A stretch of 64,000 bases of DNA from Nitrososphaeraceae archaeon (GCA_021325295.1 JAJPHM010000031.1:1-64000); one strand, 5' to 3'. Counted from the first letter of the stretch, positions 18,776 through 28,953 are shown. Notes: generated by a model from the sequence alone, not told the origin. Numbers and translations are program-made.

Positions 18776-19936
18776 ATGACAACTATTGAAGACAAGATAG
18801 AGGAATCCAAAAAGCTTGGCATGCAAATAGTCAAGGAATCAGAAGATGATAGGCTGATGACCCTGAGTGTGGGTCCGCAGCACCCCGGCTCGGGTCATTT
18901 CAGATTTGTAATAAAAGTTGACGGCGATTATATTGTATACTGCGATCCGGACCCCGGATATGTCCATAGAGGCGATGAAAAGATGTGCGAATACCGTAAT
19001 GTTATCCAAAACATTCCGCATCTTGAGCGGCCGGTGATTCATGACTCTAACAATATTACCTATTCTTACAGTCTGGCTGTTGAAGAACTTGTAGGAATAG
19101 AGGTTCCGCGGAGAGGTCAGTTTATCCGGGCAATCGCTTCAGAACTTAACCGGCAAGTATATACCCTGTACTGGCTGGCTATCTATGGAATCTTTCTTGG
19201 CCACTCTACAATGTTCATGTGGCCAGCTGGCGACAGGGAGCTTTTCATAGACCTTCTTGAGGCGCTTACTGGCGCGAGGGTGACGCATGCCTTTAATATT
19301 CCTGGTGGCGTTAGAAACGACATTCCGGAAGGCTTTAAGGACAGATGCCTTAGAAATGTGGGATACTTTGAAAAGCGACTAAAGGAATACGAAGACATAT
19401 TTTACAATAATCCGCTTTTTAGACAGCGAACTGAGGGTGTGGGAATATTGCAGAAAGAAGATGCAATAAAACTTGGCGTGACCGGCTCGGTTCTGAGGGC
19501 GTCCGGAGTCCCATACGACATTAGAAAGGTTGAGCCTTATGATGTCTATAATGAGATCGATTTTAACGTGCAATACATGAGGACAGGAGACTCATTTGCA
19601 AGAAGCTATGTCCCATTTCTTGATATGAAGGAATCTTGCCATATCATAAGGCAACTTCTTGACAAGATGCCAAAATCAGGCGAAGTCAGGGCAAAATTAC
19701 AGCCAAATCCAAAGGGCCCACCAAACGAAGCCTACAGGCGAGTTGAATCTGGCAGAGGAGCACTTGGATACTATGTAGTAAGCGACGGAACACCAAAGCC
19801 GTATAGAGTAAAGATATCTGTTGGCTCATTTAGGAACATACTAGCTCTGCCTTTTCTGCTGGTAGGATCGAGGATGGCAGATATGCCCAGCATTTACTGG
19901 TCACTCAATTACTGGCCTGTGGAGGCTGACAGGTAG
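18776..19936 (+). CDS. nuoD: Complex I subunit D (49-kDa, quinone site)
   Basis: A 386-residue hydrogenase-derived large subunit. SVGPQHPGSGHFRFVIKVDG near residue 30 is the quinone-pocket segment with the conserved histidine, and DPGYVHRGDEKMCEYRN and ADMPSIYWSLNYWPVEADR (C-terminal) are family marks. It shapes the quinone cavity with NuoB. Confidence 0.92.
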   Translation: MTTIEDKIEESKKLGMQIVKESEDDRLMTLSVGPQHPGSGHFRFVIKVDGDYIVYCDPDPGYVHRGDEKMCEYRNVIQNIPHLERPVIHDSNNITYSYSLAVEELVGIEVPRRGQFIRAIASELNRQVYTLYWLAIYGIFLGHSTMFMWPAGDRELFIDLLEALTGARVTHAFNIPGGVRNDIPEGFKDRCLRNVGYFEKRLKEYEDIFYNNPLFRQRTEGVGILQKEDAIKLGVTGSVLRASGVPYDIRKVEPYDVYNEIDFNVQYMRTGDSFARSYVPFLDMKESCHIIRQLLDKMPKSGEVRAKLQPNPKGPPNEAYRRVESGRGALGYYVVSDGTPKPYRVKISVGSFRNILALPFLLVGSRMADMPSIYWSLNYWPVEADR

Positions 19937-19957
19937 GCAAGCAGGTGGATAGTAGGT

Positions 19958-21226
19958 ATGTCAACATATCCAGAAAAATTCCGTTTTGGTGAGTTTGTAG
20001 GCAGCATTGTATGGCTCGTATTCATAATACTCATCTTAGTCACGTTGATAGGTCTGCCGCTCATATTTGTGGTTCTCTTTTATGCTCCACTCCCCCCTGT
20101 AGGCGACCAAGTCCTTACTCCATACTTGTTCCTGTCGATGACTGTGGATCCTACGCGCACTCTTCCGATAATCAAGTACTTTATTCATACCGATCTGTTC
20201 AGGATAGCTGCTTTTCCTGGGTTTTCGTATGCAGCATTATTTGCAGCAGTAACCATCTTTGTTGAGCGCAAGTTTCTGGCAAAAATGCAGCTAAGAGTTG
20301 GCCCGTTATACGCAGGCAAGATCGAAGGGATATTCCAACTTTTAGCCGACGGCCTCAAACTGGTGTCAAAGGAGATAATTGTACCTTCTGGAGCAGATAA
20401 ACCAATCTTCTGGGCCGCACCAATAGCGTTTGTTGCCACAGCTGCGGCAGTCACGACTCTAATTCCTGTGGCACCGGGTTGGGTGGCAGCGAATATCAAC
20501 GTGGGCTTGCTTGCAGTCTTTGCGATTCTTGGATTTTTCCCGCTTATTGCTCTTCTTTTCTCTTGGGCAAGCAACAGTAAATATCCTTTCATCGGTGGGC
20601 TCAGGGCTTTGCATCAGATGATTGCATTTGAAATACCATTCATACTGTCAGCACTCTCTGTAGTTATCTTGGCCGGATCGCTTAACCTGACAGAAATAGT
20701 AAACAGCCAAATCAGTTCAAACTGGTATATCTTATTTCTGCCCATCAGTGCCTTTGTATTTTACATTTCTTCGCTGGCAGAACTTGAAAGAATTCCGTTC
20801 GACCTTCCAGAAGCAGAAAGCGAAATTGTTGCAGGTTGGCTTACAGAGACTTCGGGTATGATATACGGCCTGATACAGCTGGGTTCCTATATCAAGACTT
20901 ATGCGCTGGCTGCCCTTTTTGTTGTACTTTTCCTTGGCGGCTGGGCAGGTCCAGTTATCTTTCCAGCCGAACTGACACCTGGCTACACCGGAGTTCGGAT
21001 ATACAACGCCATAACGGCAAGCGCAATATTTTGGTTTACAATCAAAACATTTGGCATGATAATGTTGATGTTGCTTCCAAGAGGTATCAATCCAAGAATT
21101 AGGATCGATATACTTTTGCATACTGGCTGGTACAAGCTCATTGTTCTGGCCTTTATCAACATGTTTGTGGCACTCGCATTGGTTTACGGTGGAATCCTTG
21201 GCCCCGGAGGCCTTTTGGTGAGATAG
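19958..21226 (+). CDS. nuoH: Complex I subunit H
   Basis: A 422-residue membrane subunit with about nine hydrophobic helices. Family motifs are FVERKFLAKMQLRVGPLYAG, LADGLKLVSKE, and the acidic loop ERIPFDLPEAESEIVAGW, which lines the quinone entry site. It links the peripheral and membrane arms. Confidence 0.92.
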   Translation: MSTYPEKFRFGEFVGSIVWLVFIILILVTLIGLPLIFVVLFYAPLPPVGDQVLTPYLFLSMTVDPTRTLPIIKYFIHTDLFRIAAFPGFSYAALFAAVTIFVERKFLAKMQLRVGPLYAGKIEGIFQLLADGLKLVSKEIIVPSGADKPIFWAAPIAFVATAAAVTTLIPVAPGWVAANINVGLLAVFAILGFFPLIALLFSWASNSKYPFIGGLRALHQMIAFEIPFILSALSVVILAGSLNLTEIVNSQISSNWYILFLPISAFVFYISSLAELERIPFDLPEAESEIVAGWLTETSGMIYGLIQLGSYIKTYALAALFVVLFLGGWAGPVIFPAELTPGYTGVRIYNAITASAIFWFTIKTFGMIMLMLLPRGINPRIRIDILLHTGWYKLIVLAFINMFVALALVYGGILGPGGLLVR

Positions 21227-21271
21227 GTTAGTAGGGAACATGGAGAATGGAAGGAAGGGAAAAGAAATAAA

Positions 21272-21952
21272 ATGGAAGCCTCAGATTCTGGCATAACAAA
21301 TCCTGATAGCAAGGACACTTTGACTAGCTCATATCCTAAACCCAGCGCGGCTGCTTCTCCTGCTTATTCTTCGTCTTCCTTGTCTACTGCGGCTGCCTTT
21401 ATACGAGCAATAGAATCAGGGTCGAAGCATCTTCTGATAAAGCGCTTTACTTTCAGATATCCCGAACAAAAACTAAAGTTTGTAGGTGATGGCTACCAGT
21501 TTGATCCAAAGAGAGGTGTTGGCATTGCTGGCTACAGGGGCCGCCATATTCTCTATCACGACAAGTGCACTGGTTGCCAACTCTGCTCTATCGCATGCGA
21601 AGGCATTGCCGAGGCGATAGGCATGGTCAAGGTGGATGAAAAGTGGGATCAGAACAAAAAAAGCATTATGCCTCAGATAGATTACGGTAAATGTGTGTTC
21701 TGCGGGTTGTGTGTAGATGCATGCCCGTTTTATGCTCTTTCTATGACAAACGACTATGAGTTATCTGCCTTTACGAAGGAACATCTGATATACACACCTG
21801 CCCAGCTCGCAATCAAGCCAAAATACGAAGGAGATGTGGTGCTTCAAGTTGAAGACTGGAAGGGAAGTGAGGGACAGGATGTGACCACCACAGAGGGCGC
21901 AAAGAAAGGAATAAGAAGAGGAATAAAGGGAGCCAGTCATGGTCATGTTTGA
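21272..21952 (+). CDS. nuoI: Complex I subunit I (two [4Fe-4S] ferredoxin) with N-terminal extension
   Basis: A 226-residue subunit with two cluster motifs: CTGCQLCSIACE and CVFCGLCVDACP. The first motif ends CE where bacterial NuoI has CP. The first ~45 residues form a Ser/Ala-rich extension, and the C-terminus is basic (KKGIRRGIKG). It carries electrons toward NuoB. nuoJ starts 14 bp before its end. Confidence 0.9.
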   Translation: MEASDSGITNPDSKDTLTSSYPKPSAAASPAYSSSSLSTAAAFIRAIESGSKHLLIKRFTFRYPEQKLKFVGDGYQFDPKRGVGIAGYRGRHILYHDKCTGCQLCSIACEGIAEAIGMVKVDEKWDQNKKSIMPQIDYGKCVFCGLCVDACPFYALSMTNDYELSAFTKEHLIYTPAQLAIKPKYEGDVVLQVEDWKGSEGQDVTTTEGAKKGIRRGIKGASHGHV

Positions 21953-22463
21953 CGTTGACCCTCTTTTTGTTGGCGTTTCTGTCCTGACAGTGGGCTCTTC
22001 AATAGTTGCGCTCGAAACAAAGGAGCTTATCTATGGAGCAATTGCCCTTGCCATTGGCATGATGGGCATAGCGGGATTTTTCCTCCTTCTGGATGCTCCT
22101 TTTGTAGCAATGTTTCAGATCGCAGTTTATGTGGGTGCCGTGGCCGTGCTCATAATATTTACTGTGATGCTTGTACGGACCCAGGCCCTCTTTACTACAA
22201 AAGAGGACAAGGGTAGAAAGGGTGCAGGGATTGTTCTTATGCTGGTGATAATGGCAGGCTTTGGAGCTATATTGTTGGTGTCTGGTTTTAATAATCCATC
22301 GTATGGCAATTTCAATTCTCCGGGTATTGATTTTACTGCAATTGGCAAGGAGATGCTGACATATTATTCTCCTGCACTGGTAGTTCTTGGATTAACTCTA
22401 GCGGGGTCTGTTGTAGCGGCACTTGCGCTTGCGCGAAGGGAGGATATCGAACAGCCGCAATGA
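21939..22463 (+). CDS. nuoJ: Complex I subunit J
   Basis: A 174-residue membrane protein with five hydrophobic helices. FQIAVYVGAVAVLIIFTVML is the characteristic helix with a pi-bulge in known structures. It overlaps nuoI by 14 bp and shares ATGA with nuoK. Confidence 0.88.
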   Translation: MVMFDVDPLFVGVSVLTVGSSIVALETKELIYGAIALAIGMMGIAGFFLLLDAPFVAMFQIAVYVGAVAVLIIFTVMLVRTQALFTTKEDKGRKGAGIVLMLVIMAGFGAILLVSGFNNPSYGNFNSPGIDFTAIGKEMLTYYSPALVVLGLTLAGSVVAALALARREDIEQPQ

Positions 22464-22762
22464 GCCAGCTAATTGACTTTGTAATAGTTTCAGTAGTATT
22501 GGTCTCGATAGGAGTTTATGGCCTAGTGGTCAAGCGCAACGCCATAAGGATGCTTTTTTCAATAGAGATAATTATAAACGCTGCCAACCTCAACTTGGTA
22601 GCATTTTCAAGAAGCCTTCCCAATGTCCAAGGTCAGGTGTTTGCCCTATTCTCAATTGCCATAGCGGCAGCAGAAGTGGCTGTTGGTCTTGGACTTATTA
22701 TAATTGCATATAGGCTGTACAAGGAAATTGATGTAGCCGAATTCAAGAGTATGAGAGGATAG
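22460..22762 (+). CDS. nuoK: Complex I subunit K
   Basis: A 100-residue protein with three transmembrane helices. The conserved membrane glutamates appear in MLFSIEIIINAANLNLVAF and AIAAAEVAVGLGLIIIAY. It starts in the ATGA overlap with nuoJ. Confidence 0.9.
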   Translation: MSQLIDFVIVSVVLVSIGVYGLVVKRNAIRMLFSIEIIINAANLNLVAFSRSLPNVQGQVFALFSIAIAAAEVAVGLGLIIIAYRLYKEIDVAEFKSMRG

Positions 22763-22822
22763 GCAATAGATAAATAGATAGGAAAGATGGATGGGGGAAA
22801 AGAGGGAGAGTAGAAGAGAAAA

Positions 22823-24586
22823 ATGGCAGATGGTTCGTACTTTCTTTTGGCGGCAACTTTTTTGCCGCTCTTGCTTGCACCTGTATCGTATGTGATTGGC
22901 AGAAGATCAGGTGTAAATGCAACAACTTGGTTTTCATTTGGTGTTCTTGCAGTTTCAACCGGCCTGCTGTTGATTCCTTCAATGCTTTTGTATGGAGGTC
23001 AGCAGATATACTCTGAAAGCTATTCCTGGGGCTATTTTGGTAATTTCGGTCTCAGGCTTGATGGGCTCAGCCTTCCATTCGCCCTGACTATTTACATATT
23101 GTGCGCAGTTATTGCTGTATACTCTAAACCGTATATGGTTCGCAAGATAATGGGAGACAGAATAAGTGAAGAAGACCACGGGCTTGCACCTGCTGAGGCG
23201 TTGTCAGGATATGGCTCTGGTTCCAGTTCAACCGGCATATCTAATATTGAATCCGGATCGCAGACGACTGTCTTGGAGAGCCAGAGATATCTGAATAATC
23301 AGAGCGGCCTTTATTTTGCACTTTATCTTGCGTTCTCCATGGGTATGCTTGGAACAGTTTTGGCTACTAACCTGATCGAATTTTATGTATTCTTTGAACT
23401 TATGCTTGTACCCTCTTTCTTCTTAGTGGCCATCTATGGATACGGTGCCCGCCGGCGCGTAGCATTGATGTTTTTCTTCTGGACTCACGTGGGTGCAGTA
23501 GTTTTGCTGCTTGGATTGTTGGCGATGGGATTCTTTGCAGGCGGATTTGACTATACAACTGTGAAAGAAAATGCCTCAAAGATACCTGCAGAATGGATGA
23601 CGCTAATTATATTTGCTATAGTTATAGGTTTTGGGGTAAAGCTGGCGGCGTTTCTGGTTCACATATGGCTCCCACATGTCTATACGCAGTCACCAACTCC
23701 CCTATCAGCACTTCTTGCCGCAGCAATGACTGGAATAGGAGCATACGGACTCTTGCGGCTATGGATGGATCTGCTTACCGCAAACTATGCGCAGTATAGC
23801 CTGTACATCGAACTATGGGGGCTTGTCACAATGGTATATGGCGGAGCAATGGCGCTGATGCAGGACGATATGAAAAAGCTCTTGGCTTATTCTAGCATCA
23901 GCAGTATGGGCTACATTATATTCGGCATTGGTTCTTCAAGCGTTCTTGGGGTGACAGGAGCTACGCTTCTTTATGTCACCCACGGGCTTGGCAAGGCCAT
24001 TCTGTTCATGGCTGCTGGCTCTGTAATGCTCCAGACAGGGACAAGAAATATGTCAAGGCTTGGTGGTCTGGCCGGCAAGATGCCCTATACTGCTGTCCTT
24101 GCAATGATAGGTGGCCTTACTGTTATTGGTATCCCGCCGACAAGTGGCTTTATGTCTGAATGGATACTTTTTGGAGGTGTCCTTCAGACAGGCGTGGCAC
24201 AAATGAGCGCGACAAAGGTTACTCTATTTGCGTTTGGTATTCTCACAACTGTCCTGTCTTCAGCATACTTTCTGTGGATGTACAAGCGCATATTCTTTGG
24301 CAAGATCCCAGACTACTTGGCAAATGTGAGGGATTCAAATAGGTACATCACTGTGACTATGGCTGTTCTAGCAGCACTTTCACTTATCATAGGGGTATAT
24401 CCTGATCCTTTTCTCAATCCAATCACGTCATATATCAAGGGGATGTTTGCAGGTACCTCTGATGTTTTGCCCACTCCATCGCAATCATCATCTATCCATG
24501 TTACTAGCTCGCAGGCAAACAATGCCTTGCCTGCAACACAGGCCCAAGCTCTGGTCTTTGTGGCCAAGGAAAAATCAGGGAGCTGA
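22823..24586 (+). CDS. nuoM: Complex I subunit M (proton-pumping antiporter-like)
   Basis: A 587-residue Mrp-like subunit. The pump glutamate is in VFFELMLVPSFFLVAIYG, the channel lysine/histidine region in KLAAFLVHIWLPHVYTQSPT, and ISSMGYIIFGIG with ATLLYVTHGLGKAILFMAAG in the second half. The operon order K-M-L-N has M before L. A soluble insert near residues 110-155 is Ser/Gly-rich. Confidence 0.9.
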   Translation: MADGSYFLLAATFLPLLLAPVSYVIGRRSGVNATTWFSFGVLAVSTGLLLIPSMLLYGGQQIYSESYSWGYFGNFGLRLDGLSLPFALTIYILCAVIAVYSKPYMVRKIMGDRISEEDHGLAPAEALSGYGSGSSSTGISNIESGSQTTVLESQRYLNNQSGLYFALYLAFSMGMLGTVLATNLIEFYVFFELMLVPSFFLVAIYGYGARRRVALMFFFWTHVGAVVLLLGLLAMGFFAGGFDYTTVKENASKIPAEWMTLIIFAIVIGFGVKLAAFLVHIWLPHVYTQSPTPLSALLAAAMTGIGAYGLLRLWMDLLTANYAQYSLYIELWGLVTMVYGGAMALMQDDMKKLLAYSSISSMGYIIFGIGSSSVLGVTGATLLYVTHGLGKAILFMAAGSVMLQTGTRNMSRLGGLAGKMPYTAVLAMIGGLTVIGIPPTSGFMSEWILFGGVLQTGVAQMSATKVTLFAFGILTTVLSSAYFLWMYKRIFFGKIPDYLANVRDSNRYITVTMAVLAALSLIIGVYPDPFLNPITSYIKGMFAGTSDVLPTPSQSSSIHVTSSQANNALPATQAQALVFVAKEKSGS

Positions 24587-24845
24587 TTTTGCAACATGTG
24601 TATCATATCAACAGAACTGTCAGGCTCTGGCAGGTCGCAAAAACATGCTGTGCGCGTGCTTGATCTGACACATATGCGAGCAAGACGGATCGAACTGGGT
24701 AAACGAAAGACAGTGCACTAAAACCTCAGTGTCTGATGCGTACTGATGGGCGGAAGGTAGACTGGAAGAAAGGGACTCATAAATGATGGAAAAAAGTGGT
24801 AGAAGAAAAAGAAAAATAAGGAGAACAAGGGGGGACAGATAGGCG

Positions 24846-26921
24846 ATGGTATCTGCTGGGGCAGTTGGGTTCGAAGGCATCGCGATAAATGTCTGGCTAA
24901 TTTGGATTATTCCTTTTGTCGGAGCTGCGATAATGCCTGCTGTAGCACGTGCAGGCCGCAGGGTTCTCAACTATGCTGCGGTGGGTTTTGCACTTGCAAG
25001 CGCAATAGCTGCAGCTTCTCTCATCTCTTTTGGCCTTTCTGGCAGCGAAGTTCACAGCCAAGTTAGTTGGATATCCGCACTGAATCTGAAGGCCGGCATC
25101 TTGGCTGATCCACTTGCCATAATTATGACAAATCTGGTAGGATGGATTTCTTTCCTTATCATGGTTTACTCTACAGGCTATATGCACGGTGATAGAGACC
25201 TTACTCGATATTGGTTCTTTATGCTATTTTTCATAGGCTCGATGCAGCTAATTGTGCTTTCTGATAATCTGCTCATGGTCTTCTTTGGATGGGAAGGCGT
25301 AGGCTTTGCATCTTATGCGCTGATTGGATTCTGGTATCATGACAAAAAGAAAGACTATGTTGGAGTTGAAGGCCATAAGGCAGCCGGAGTCTCACTATGG
25401 GTGTCTCCGACCCATGCTGGAATGAAAGCATTTCTCCAGACTAGGGCTGGCGACATCATGATGCTTTCAGGGATGTTCCTTATCTTTGCCTACGCTGGCA
25501 CTTTTGGCTTCAAGGAACTTATCGGAGACCAGTCCTGGGCCCAGCAAATGGCCAAACAGAATCTTCTTGTGCCTGCAGCAGTATTGCTCTTTGGCGGCGC
25601 AATAGGCAAGTCCGCGCAGTTTCCACTAAATGAATGGCTTCTTGAGGCAATGACTGGCCCGACTCCTGTTTCTGCTCTTATTCATGCCGCAACAATGGTC
25701 AAGGCTGGAGTATTTCTAGTTGCGCGCATCGGACCCCTATTTTTCGCACTTGCGGCATTTAACATGACTCAGTTCTTTGAGGTCGTAGCTTGGGTTGGCG
25801 CAATTACATCTTTTCTGCTGGCAAGCCAGGCCCTAGCAACTCCTGAGATAAAAAAAGTCCTTGCGTATTCTACAGGCTCTCAGATAGGCTACATGATGAT
25901 GGCCCTTGGGATTGCAGGTCTTTCATCACATTTTGTAGATGGCTACACGGCAGGATTTTTCCATTTGATAAGCCATGCTATGTTCAAGGCATCGCTTTTC
26001 ATGGGAGCAGGGGCTTTGCTGCATACCGTAGGATCAAGGTTTATGACTGACATGGGCGGGCTGCGCAAGCATATGAAAAAGACGTATATCTTTATGCTGC
26101 TTGCAAGCCTTTCCTTGGCTGGCGCTCCACTTGTCACTTCTGGATTCTGGAGCAAGGACGCAATATTTGCTGCTGTCCTTGAATCCGGTTATTCATATTC
26201 GTGGGCTCTCTTTGCAATGGCAACGATTGTTGCTGTAATGACTGCATTCTACACCTTCAGAATGATAGGCATGTCTTTCTTTGGCAAAGAAAGCAGGCAT
26301 ATCGAGGAGATGGAAAAGGGCGGCCACCATCTCCACGAGGTCAGTGCGAACATGTGGGTTCCTTTTGCAATACTGGCTGTAGGAACAATAGCAATAGGTG
26401 TTGTTGGATTTATCTTTGAAGCGCAGATACACCAGCTGTTCAGTGCATACTTGGGCCAATACTTTGGAATACATCAGCCAGGGCAGGAAAGCGCCCAGCC
26501 CAGCGTAGCACCACAGGGTAACAGAACTTTCTTTAATCTAAATCCCATTGCAGCTGCAGCATCTGTAGGAGCATTTGGAGTCGGAGGCGGCTTGGGATAT
26601 GTATTTTACATAGCAAGGAAAGCTGATCCTGCAATCGTGTCTAGAAATATCATCACAAGGGGCATCTGGAAGTTCCTCTATAACAGGTGGTACCTTAATT
26701 CCGCACTCTACTGGGGCTCAGTCATTGCCCCAATTACAGCATACCGGTTTGTATGGAAATATTTTGAAAGTGCGTTTGTTGACGGAATAAACCCTGCATT
26801 TCAGTACTCAATGGTTTACATGTCAAGAGCAGTAAAAGGAGCCCAGACTGGTATCACACAGACATACTTGTTTGTATTTGGAGTCGGTATCATGATAGTC
26901 GTAATGCTGCTGTTCCTGTAA
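24846..26921 (+). CDS. nuoL: Complex I subunit L (proton-pumping antiporter-like with lateral helix)
   Basis: A 691-residue largest membrane subunit. MVFFGWEGVGFASYALIGFW holds the pump glutamate, SAQFPLNEWLLEAMTGPTPV is a family hallmark, and the C-terminal extension (about 570-691) ends in hydrophobic helices like the lateral arm of NuoL. A 259-bp gap separates it from nuoM, the largest in the operon; that gap has a purine-rich last 100 bp and no gene. Confidence 0.9.
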   Translation: MVSAGAVGFEGIAINVWLIWIIPFVGAAIMPAVARAGRRVLNYAAVGFALASAIAAASLISFGLSGSEVHSQVSWISALNLKAGILADPLAIIMTNLVGWISFLIMVYSTGYMHGDRDLTRYWFFMLFFIGSMQLIVLSDNLLMVFFGWEGVGFASYALIGFWYHDKKKDYVGVEGHKAAGVSLWVSPTHAGMKAFLQTRAGDIMMLSGMFLIFAYAGTFGFKELIGDQSWAQQMAKQNLLVPAAVLLFGGAIGKSAQFPLNEWLLEAMTGPTPVSALIHAATMVKAGVFLVARIGPLFFALAAFNMTQFFEVVAWVGAITSFLLASQALATPEIKKVLAYSTGSQIGYMMMALGIAGLSSHFVDGYTAGFFHLISHAMFKASLFMGAGALLHTVGSRFMTDMGGLRKHMKKTYIFMLLASLSLAGAPLVTSGFWSKDAIFAAVLESGYSYSWALFAMATIVAVMTAFYTFRMIGMSFFGKESRHIEEMEKGGHHLHEVSANMWVPFAILAVGTIAIGVVGFIFEAQIHQLFSAYLGQYFGIHQPGQESAQPSVAPQGNRTFFNLNPIAAAASVGAFGVGGGLGYVFYIARKADPAIVSRNIITRGIWKFLYNRWYLNSALYWGSVIAPITAYRFVWKYFESAFVDGINPAFQYSMVYMSRAVKGAQTGITQTYLFVFGVGIMIVVMLLFL

Positions 26922-26993
26922 AAGGGAGCTTGGGTAGAAGAGAAGAAAAAACAAAAAACAAGAGAAAGAAAAAGAGGAGACAAGAGAAAAAAA

Positions 26994-28496
26994 ATGATAG
27001 ATATACTTTCAACTCCGATTCTGATTACAGTCATACTGGGAGTTGTCGGGCTGGCAATACCCGTAATTGATGCTGGCAAGCGTGAAAGGGGGGCAAATAG
27101 GAACAAGCTTTTCAGCGGAATATCTCTTGGAGCAATTATACTGGCCATCTGCCTTATACTTTTCAGAATATTTTCTGGAGAAATCTCTGGATCTGTAGTT
27201 TTTAGCAAGGATGTACTCTCTGATGATCTCTTTGGATCTTTCTTTGCCATTGCCCTACTCATAGTTTCAGCGATGGTAGCTGCATCTTCATGGAACTACA
27301 TGAAGAGCCGGTCAAATCCTGCAGCGTACTATTCTCTAATCCTTCTCTCAAGCATAGGAATGGTGCTTATTGCATACTCTACCGATCTTGTTATGCTTCT
27401 TGTTTCTTGGGAGCTGATGTCAATACCTACTTATGCTTTGGCGGCATTTGCAAAGCGCGATCCTGTTTCAAATGAAGCTGCGATAAAATACTTTATGTTC
27501 GGCGCACTATCCTCGGCGCTTCTTGTATTTGCAATAGGCCTTGTTTATGGGATCGCCGGAACTACAAACATTGGCGATGCTATACACGCAATGTCAAGTT
27601 TAAAGCCTGATCTAGTTCCAATAGGTCTTCTTGCGGTTGGTCTGTTTATTGCCGGCTTTGGATTCAAGATGGGGCTGGTGCCCTTCCATATGTGGCTACC
27701 AGATGCATACGAAGGTTCGCCTACAACCATCGGAGCTCTCTTGGCTGCCGGCACAAAGAAGGCTGGCTTTGCAGCGGCTCTTCGTGTCATTGTACTTGGC
27801 ATGTTTGTCCTGAATGTAGACTGGACATTTGCTCTGGCCGTGATTGCAGTCTTTACCATGACTTTTGGCAACTTGGGGGCACTTGTGCAGAAAAGTGTGC
27901 CAAGGATACTGGCCTACTCTAGCATTGCCCAAGCTGGTTACATAATGATAGGCTTTGCGCTAGCTCCGTATTCAGATCAGGCGCTCACCGGATCACTTTT
28001 TCACATCATAAACCATGCTGTCATGAAATCTGCCGGCTTTATAGCTGCAGCTGCTGTGGCATCTGTCTTTGCCAGCTATAGCCTAGAAAAGTACAAGGGG
28101 CTTGGTCGGAGAATGCCGATAACTGCAATTGCCTTCTCAATATCTTTGCTTGCCCTAGCCGGTGTGCCTCCGCTCAATGGATTCTGGAGCAAGCTTGTAC
28201 TATTTGGAGCAGCCATCAACAGCGGCTCGCACGTAGCATGGGGTCCATGGCTTGCAATAGCTGGAGTCCTTAATAGCGCGCTGTCGCTTGGGTATTATGC
28301 TTGGATAATACGGAAGATGTATCTTGAAGAGGCACCTGATATGACAAAGGTCAAGGAGCCTAGGGCCATTGTAGCAGTGCTAGTCTTTGCAATTGTCTTT
28401 ATGGTGGGATTTGGAGTATGGTACGGTCCACTGCTAAATTTTGCATCTCATGCAGTGCCTGATCTGGCCACACTTCCTTTGCCTGTCCACCGATAG
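26994..28496 (+). CDS. nuoN: Complex I subunit N
   Basis: A 500-residue antiporter-like subunit with ~14 helices. VSWELMSIPTYALAAFAKRD contains the pump glutamate; FKMGLVPFHMWLPDAYEGSP and the SIAQAGYIMIGFAL segment are typical. Last gene of the operon. No nuoE, nuoF or nuoG is present, so the electron donor is unlikely to be NADH through the usual module. Confidence 0.9.
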   Translation: MIDILSTPILITVILGVVGLAIPVIDAGKRERGANRNKLFSGISLGAIILAICLILFRIFSGEISGSVVFSKDVLSDDLFGSFFAIALLIVSAMVAASSWNYMKSRSNPAAYYSLILLSSIGMVLIAYSTDLVMLLVSWELMSIPTYALAAFAKRDPVSNEAAIKYFMFGALSSALLVFAIGLVYGIAGTTNIGDAIHAMSSLKPDLVPIGLLAVGLFIAGFGFKMGLVPFHMWLPDAYEGSPTTIGALLAAGTKKAGFAAALRVIVLGMFVLNVDWTFALAVIAVFTMTFGNLGALVQKSVPRILAYSSIAQAGYIMIGFALAPYSDQALTGSLFHIINHAVMKSAGFIAAAAVASVFASYSLEKYKGLGRRMPITAIAFSISLLALAGVPPLNGFWSKLVLFGAAINSGSHVAWGPWLAIAGVLNSALSLGYYAWIIRKMYLEEAPDMTKVKEPRAIVAVLVFAIVFMVGFGVWYGPLLNFASHAVPDLATLPLPVHR

Positions 28497-28516
28497 AAGT
28501 CAGAATACTACTATCA

Positions 28517-28836
28517 GGCTCCGTTAACTTGAGCATCATCTATCGACAGTCAATGCTTTGGGATGTACCTTATTCATATGCTCGTAGATTAACATCCTTG
28601 AGCTTTGCACCGCAATATTTGCAAACCAACCATCCTTCTCCTTTCTGCTTTGCTGTAATGGATTGATGATGAGTTCATTTACCATTTCATCAACAGTTAG
28701 ACCTCTATCTTTGGCCATTCTCTTTATTGTCTTGGCTGTACGTATGTTCTCTTACTGTCAGTACAGAAGACCATCCATTCTCTGGCATGTTGCTATTGAT
28801 TGATAGTCAAATATGCATTCTTAAGTTAACGGAGCC
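28517..28836 (+). mobile_element. 320-bp MITE-like insertion with inverted ends and 7-bp target duplication
   Basis: The left end GGCTCCGTTAACTTGAG (28517-28533) and right end CTTAAGTTAACGGAGCC (28820-28836) are inverted repeats that match at 16 of 17 positions. ACTATCA occurs directly outside both ends (28510-28516 and 28837-28843), as expected for a target-site duplication. It has no room for a transposase; the interior holds a broken zinc-finger gene. The insertion sits 20 bp after nuoN. I infer a non-autonomous element or IS remnant; the IS family is not assigned. Confidence 0.8.
28536..28718 (-). pseudogene. Frameshifted zinc-finger gene inside the MITE
   Basis: The frame from ATG 28718 begins MAKDRGLTVDEMVNELIINP and ends YEHMNKVHPKALTVDR. 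The middle of that frame has no cysteines, yet the next frame reads GWLVCKYCGAKLKDVNLR there. Joining the frames gives C-x2-C...H-x4-H, a C2H2 finger like others in this window, so two compensating frameshifts probably broke it. Whether it was cargo or part of the element is open. Confidence 0.55.
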
Positions 28837-28953
28837 ACTATCAAATTAAAAAAGCTAAAAACCCTGCCTACAATCTGGGTGACGGATCATTTTGCTGACG
28901 TTAGCGTAATATCTGGAATCGGACTGGCGGCCTGGTAGCCCAGAGTAAAAGAG

